Of a stretch of 64,000 nucleotides of DNA, positions 62,015 to 64,000 are shown one piece after another (positions within the stretch are counted from its first letter, which is position 1; each line of letters begins with the position of its first letter). The notes beneath the pieces are model-generated. The model saw only the letters and a program-made list of their open reading frames with translations. It was not told where the DNA came from and ran no database searches. Made by a program: the position numbers and the translations under genes. Location: the NCBI GenBank assembly GCA_002493595.1, contig DKZG01000016.1:1-64000 (forward strand), given 5' to 3'. Source of the DNA: Ruminococcaceae bacterium UBA7080. Lineage in GTDB: Bacteria > Bacillota > Clostridia > Oscillospirales > Acutalibacteraceae.

Positions 62015-62076
62015 TTTAACAGCGAATAAGGCATATAATTGTAATGCAGCAAAAAAATACAGGAGGTATTTTCACG

Positions 62077-62430
62077 ATGATAAAGCTTGAAAATCCAAAC
62101 GGATATATCGAGATAACAAATAACTATTTTGCCAATCTCGTCGGCAGAGCAGCACAAAGCTGCTTTGGTGTAACAGGCATGGTAAGCAGCCCTTACCAAA
62201 ATCTTAAATCAGCTATAAAAAGCAAAGTATCACATGATAATTATGATCAGGGTGTTGCTGTCAAAAATATAAACGGCAATCTTATCATTGACTTACACAT
62301 CTCTGTTTCATACGGTGTTAATATTAATGCAATTGTAGAAAGCATAGTCAACAAGGTTCGCTATACTGTAGAGGAAGCAACAGACCTTAAGGTCTCAAAG
62401 GTAAATGTCTACATTGATGCACTCAACTGA
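62077..62430 (+). CDS. Asp23/Gls24 family protein (YloU-like)
   Basis: A 117-residue protein with the Asp23 fold: GYIEITNNYFANLVGRAAQS, then GNLIIDLHISVSYGVNINAI and VRYTVEEATDLKVSKVNVYI. Members are membrane-associated envelope proteins. I chose the ATG at 62077, ten bases after AGGAGGT. It is encoded directly before fakA, the order yloU-yloV found in many Bacillota. Confidence 0.93.
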   Translation: MIKLENPNGYIEITNNYFANLVGRAAQSCFGVTGMVSSPYQNLKSAIKSKVSHDNYDQGVAVKNINGNLIIDLHISVSYGVNINAIVESIVNKVRYTVEEATDLKVSKVNVYIDALN

Positions 62431-62443
62431 TTGGAGATAAGAT

Positions 62444-64000
62444 ATGATAACTGGTTTAATGTTTCGTAATTCTATTATTTCAGCGGCTAATAATATCGCC
62501 AACAGCAGGCAGGCTGTTGATGCTTTAAATATTTTTCCGGTTCCCGATGGTGATACCGGTACAAATATGAGCATGACAATCAGCGCTGCGGCTAAAGAAA
62601 TGGCAACCCTTCCCGATAACTGTACAATTGAGGAAGCAGCAGCCCACTGTGCATCTGCACTTTTAAGGGGTGCGCGGGGCAATTCAGGCGTTATTCTCTC
62701 TCTGATTTTTCGCGGTTTTTCCAAAGGATTTAAAGGACTTAAGGAAGCAGGAGCAAAGGATATTGCCAACGCTTTTAAGGAAGGTGTTGACGCTGCATAT
62801 AAGGCTGTTATGAAGCCGACTGAAGGTACAATACTGACTGTAATCAGAGAGGCAAAGGACGCTGCAGTCAAAATGGCTGATATTCAGGATGAGCCCTTGG
62901 AGGTAGCATTTGCTGCACTGCAGGCTGCAAAGGAAGCACTTGCAAAAACACCTGAGCTTTTGCCCGTCTTGAAAAAAGCAGGCGTTGTCGATGCCGGCGG
63001 ACAGGGTCTTATACTTATTTTTGAAGGCATGGAAAGTGTTTGGCACAACGGCGTAATTGTTCAGCCTCTTGACGGCTCAGGAGTTACGCCTGTTGCCCTG
63101 GTAACAAAATCAACCGTTGCCAATGCATCCGATGACATTGAATTTGGATACTGCTCCGAATTTTTAATTGAAAAATCAGAGGTTGCTAAAGAAAAGGATC
63201 CACTTAAACTGCGTGCATTTCTTGAATCAATCGGTGACTGTGTTGTAGTTGTTGATGATAATGACATAATTAAAGTACATGTGCATTCCAATGAGCCCGG
63301 AAATGTTATTCAGGCTGCTCTTAAATACGGTCAGCTTATAAACATTAAAATAGATAATATGCGCTACCAGCACGCTAATGCCGAAGTCGGTGTTAAGGAA
63401 GGTGATAAACTCATCGAGCCTAAAGTCACTGAACCTGAAAATGACTATGGATTCGTTGCAGTTTGTGCCGGTGACGGACTTGCTGAACTCTTCTCCGATA
63501 TCGGTGCAGATGTAATTGTCAGCGGCGGACAAACCATGAACCCCTCAACTGACGATATTTTGAATGCAGTTATGAATACACCGGCAAAAACTGTATTCGT
63601 TCTGCCAAACAATAAAAACATTATAATGGCAGCCGAGCAGGCTATACCGCTCGCTGCTGACAGAGAAGTAAAGGTTCTGCAAACAAAAACCGTTCCGCAG
63701 GGAATTTCAGCTATGCTTGCATTTGATGACACGGTATCTGCTGAGGAAAACCAAATGGCTATGATGACCGCTGCAGAAGCTGTCGAGACAGCACAGGTTA
63801 CATTTGCCGCAAGAGACAGTGAGGTTGACGGAAAAGCGGTACGCGAAGGCGAAATCATGGGCCTTTGCAACGGTAAAATCAAATTCATCGGTGACAGCAT
63901 CGTTGATATTGCTTATAAATCAGCTGATAAACTGTATAAGAAAAATGAGCATTCGCTCATCACTGTGATTTATGGTGATGGTGTGAGTGAAGACGACGCA
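62444..64000 (+). CDS. fakA: DAK2-domain fatty-acid kinase FakA (YloV-like), 3' end missing
   Basis: An open frame of 519 codons from the ATG at 62444 (behind TTGGAGA) to the window edge. The N-terminal DhaL-like domain has FPVPDGDTGTNMSMT, whose Asp35 and Asp37 should bind Mg-ADP. ALLRGARGNSGVILS and DAGGQGLILIFEGMESV also follow the family. FakA phosphorylates fatty acids carried by FakB for entry into phospholipid synthesis. The C-terminal part continues beyond the window. It follows the Asp23 gene by 13 bases. Confidence 0.95.
   Translation, partial: MITGLMFRNSIISAANNIANSRQAVDALNIFPVPDGDTGTNMSMTISAAAKEMATLPDNCTIEEAAAHCASALLRGARGNSGVILSLIFRGFSKGFKGLKEAGAKDIANAFKEGVDAAYKAVMKPTEGTILTVIREAKDAAVKMADIQDEPLEVAFAALQAAKEALAKTPELLPVLKKAGVVDAGGQGLILIFEGMESVWHNGVIVQPLDGSGVTPVALVTKSTVANASDDIEFGYCSEFLIEKSEVAKEKDPLKLRAFLESIGDCVVVVDDNDIIKVHVHSNEPGNVIQAALKYGQLINIKIDNMRYQHANAEVGVKEGDKLIEPKVTEPENDYGFVAVCAGDGLAELFSDIGADVIVSGGQTMNPSTDDILNAVMNTPAKTVFVLPNNKNIIMAAEQAIPLAADREVKVLQTKTVPQGISAMLAFDDTVSAEENQMAMMTAAEAVETAQVTFAARDSEVDGKAVREGEIMGLCNGKIKFIGDSIVDIAYKSADKLYKKNEHSLITVIYGDGVSEDDA

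Noticed and set aside
1..64000. CRISPR arrays, rRNA genes or insertion-sequence transposases
   Set aside because: No regularly spaced repeats, rRNA-like stretches or transposase genes were seen on either strand.

Overview
The window looks like a chromosomal segment of a low-GC, Gram-positive gut clostridium (Bacillota, class Clostridia; the gene set suggests an Oscillospirales/Ruminococcaceae-like relative, which is inference). Supporting signs are AT-rich sigma-A-type promoters (TTGACA-17-TATAAT), AGGAGG and GGTGAT Shine-Dalgarno sites, frequent TTG/GTG starts, a T-box leader before pheST, IreB, a yloU/yloV-type Asp23-FakA pair, ECF-type vitamin transport, and lipobox lipoproteins. No rRNA or CRISPR array was seen.

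Layout. 1-3.6 kb: an ECF sigma factor with a coupled partial downstream gene, then a condensation-superfamily acyltransferase overlapping a membrane protein gene. 3.7-7.7 kb: tRNA-Gln(CTG) followed by a small integrated element with a tyrosine integrase, an excisionase-like gene, a structured non-coding stretch, a winged-helix replication-type gene, a possible attenuator and a cargo membrane protein. 7.9-15.4 kb: a GH63-like glycosidase, and a ROK regulator followed by GH2 beta-galactosidase and GH20 hexosaminidase. 15.5-22.9 kb: a thioredoxin / FTR-like Fe-S protein / Crp operon, a GH13 alpha-glucosidase, and a phosphodiesterase-lipoprotein / GPH transporter / lipoprotein operon. 23-26.5 kb: a two-gene candidate conflict (anti-phage) system made of a SLATT membrane protein and a 979-residue TIR-NTPase-HD protein. 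26.7-37.6 kb: an AraC regulator; T-box-pheS-pheT-GH29 fucosidase; ireB; an aldo/keto reductase; an orphan ABC ATPase; nnrD/E and acpS. 37.6-47 kb: a second GH2 gene, a phosphodiesterase with an OPA-type transporter, and a LysR regulator with AGCS and NSS amino-acid symporters. 47-51.5 kb: an ECF transporter (A1, A2, T, S) plus a methyltransferase, and two small unknown genes. 51.8-58.9 kb: a DUF6067/GH123-like, GH89, metallophosphoesterase, GH16 lipoprotein operon. 59-64 kb: LOG family protein, YmdB-type phosphodiesterase, peptide-type binding protein, Asp23 and FakA (cut by the window end).

How it fits together. The glycosidases (GH16, GH89, GH29, GH20, two GH2, GH123-like) match the linkages of host mucin-type glycans. 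Only the GH16 enzyme carries a lipoprotein signal. A model, which is inference, is that GH16 cuts chains at the surface, GPH/MFS carriers import the pieces, and the signal-less enzymes finish the work in the cytoplasm. A 36-base block (19 bases identical) lies at the same distance before the GPH-transporter operon and the GH89/GH16 operon, which suggests joint control, perhaps by the AraC protein encoded between them.

The most promising candidate for an undescribed system is the SLATT + TIR-NTPase-HD pair. All four metal ligands of a YfbR/HDDC2-like HD domain appear intact in it, and AACGAA-type repeats recur in its intergenic regions.
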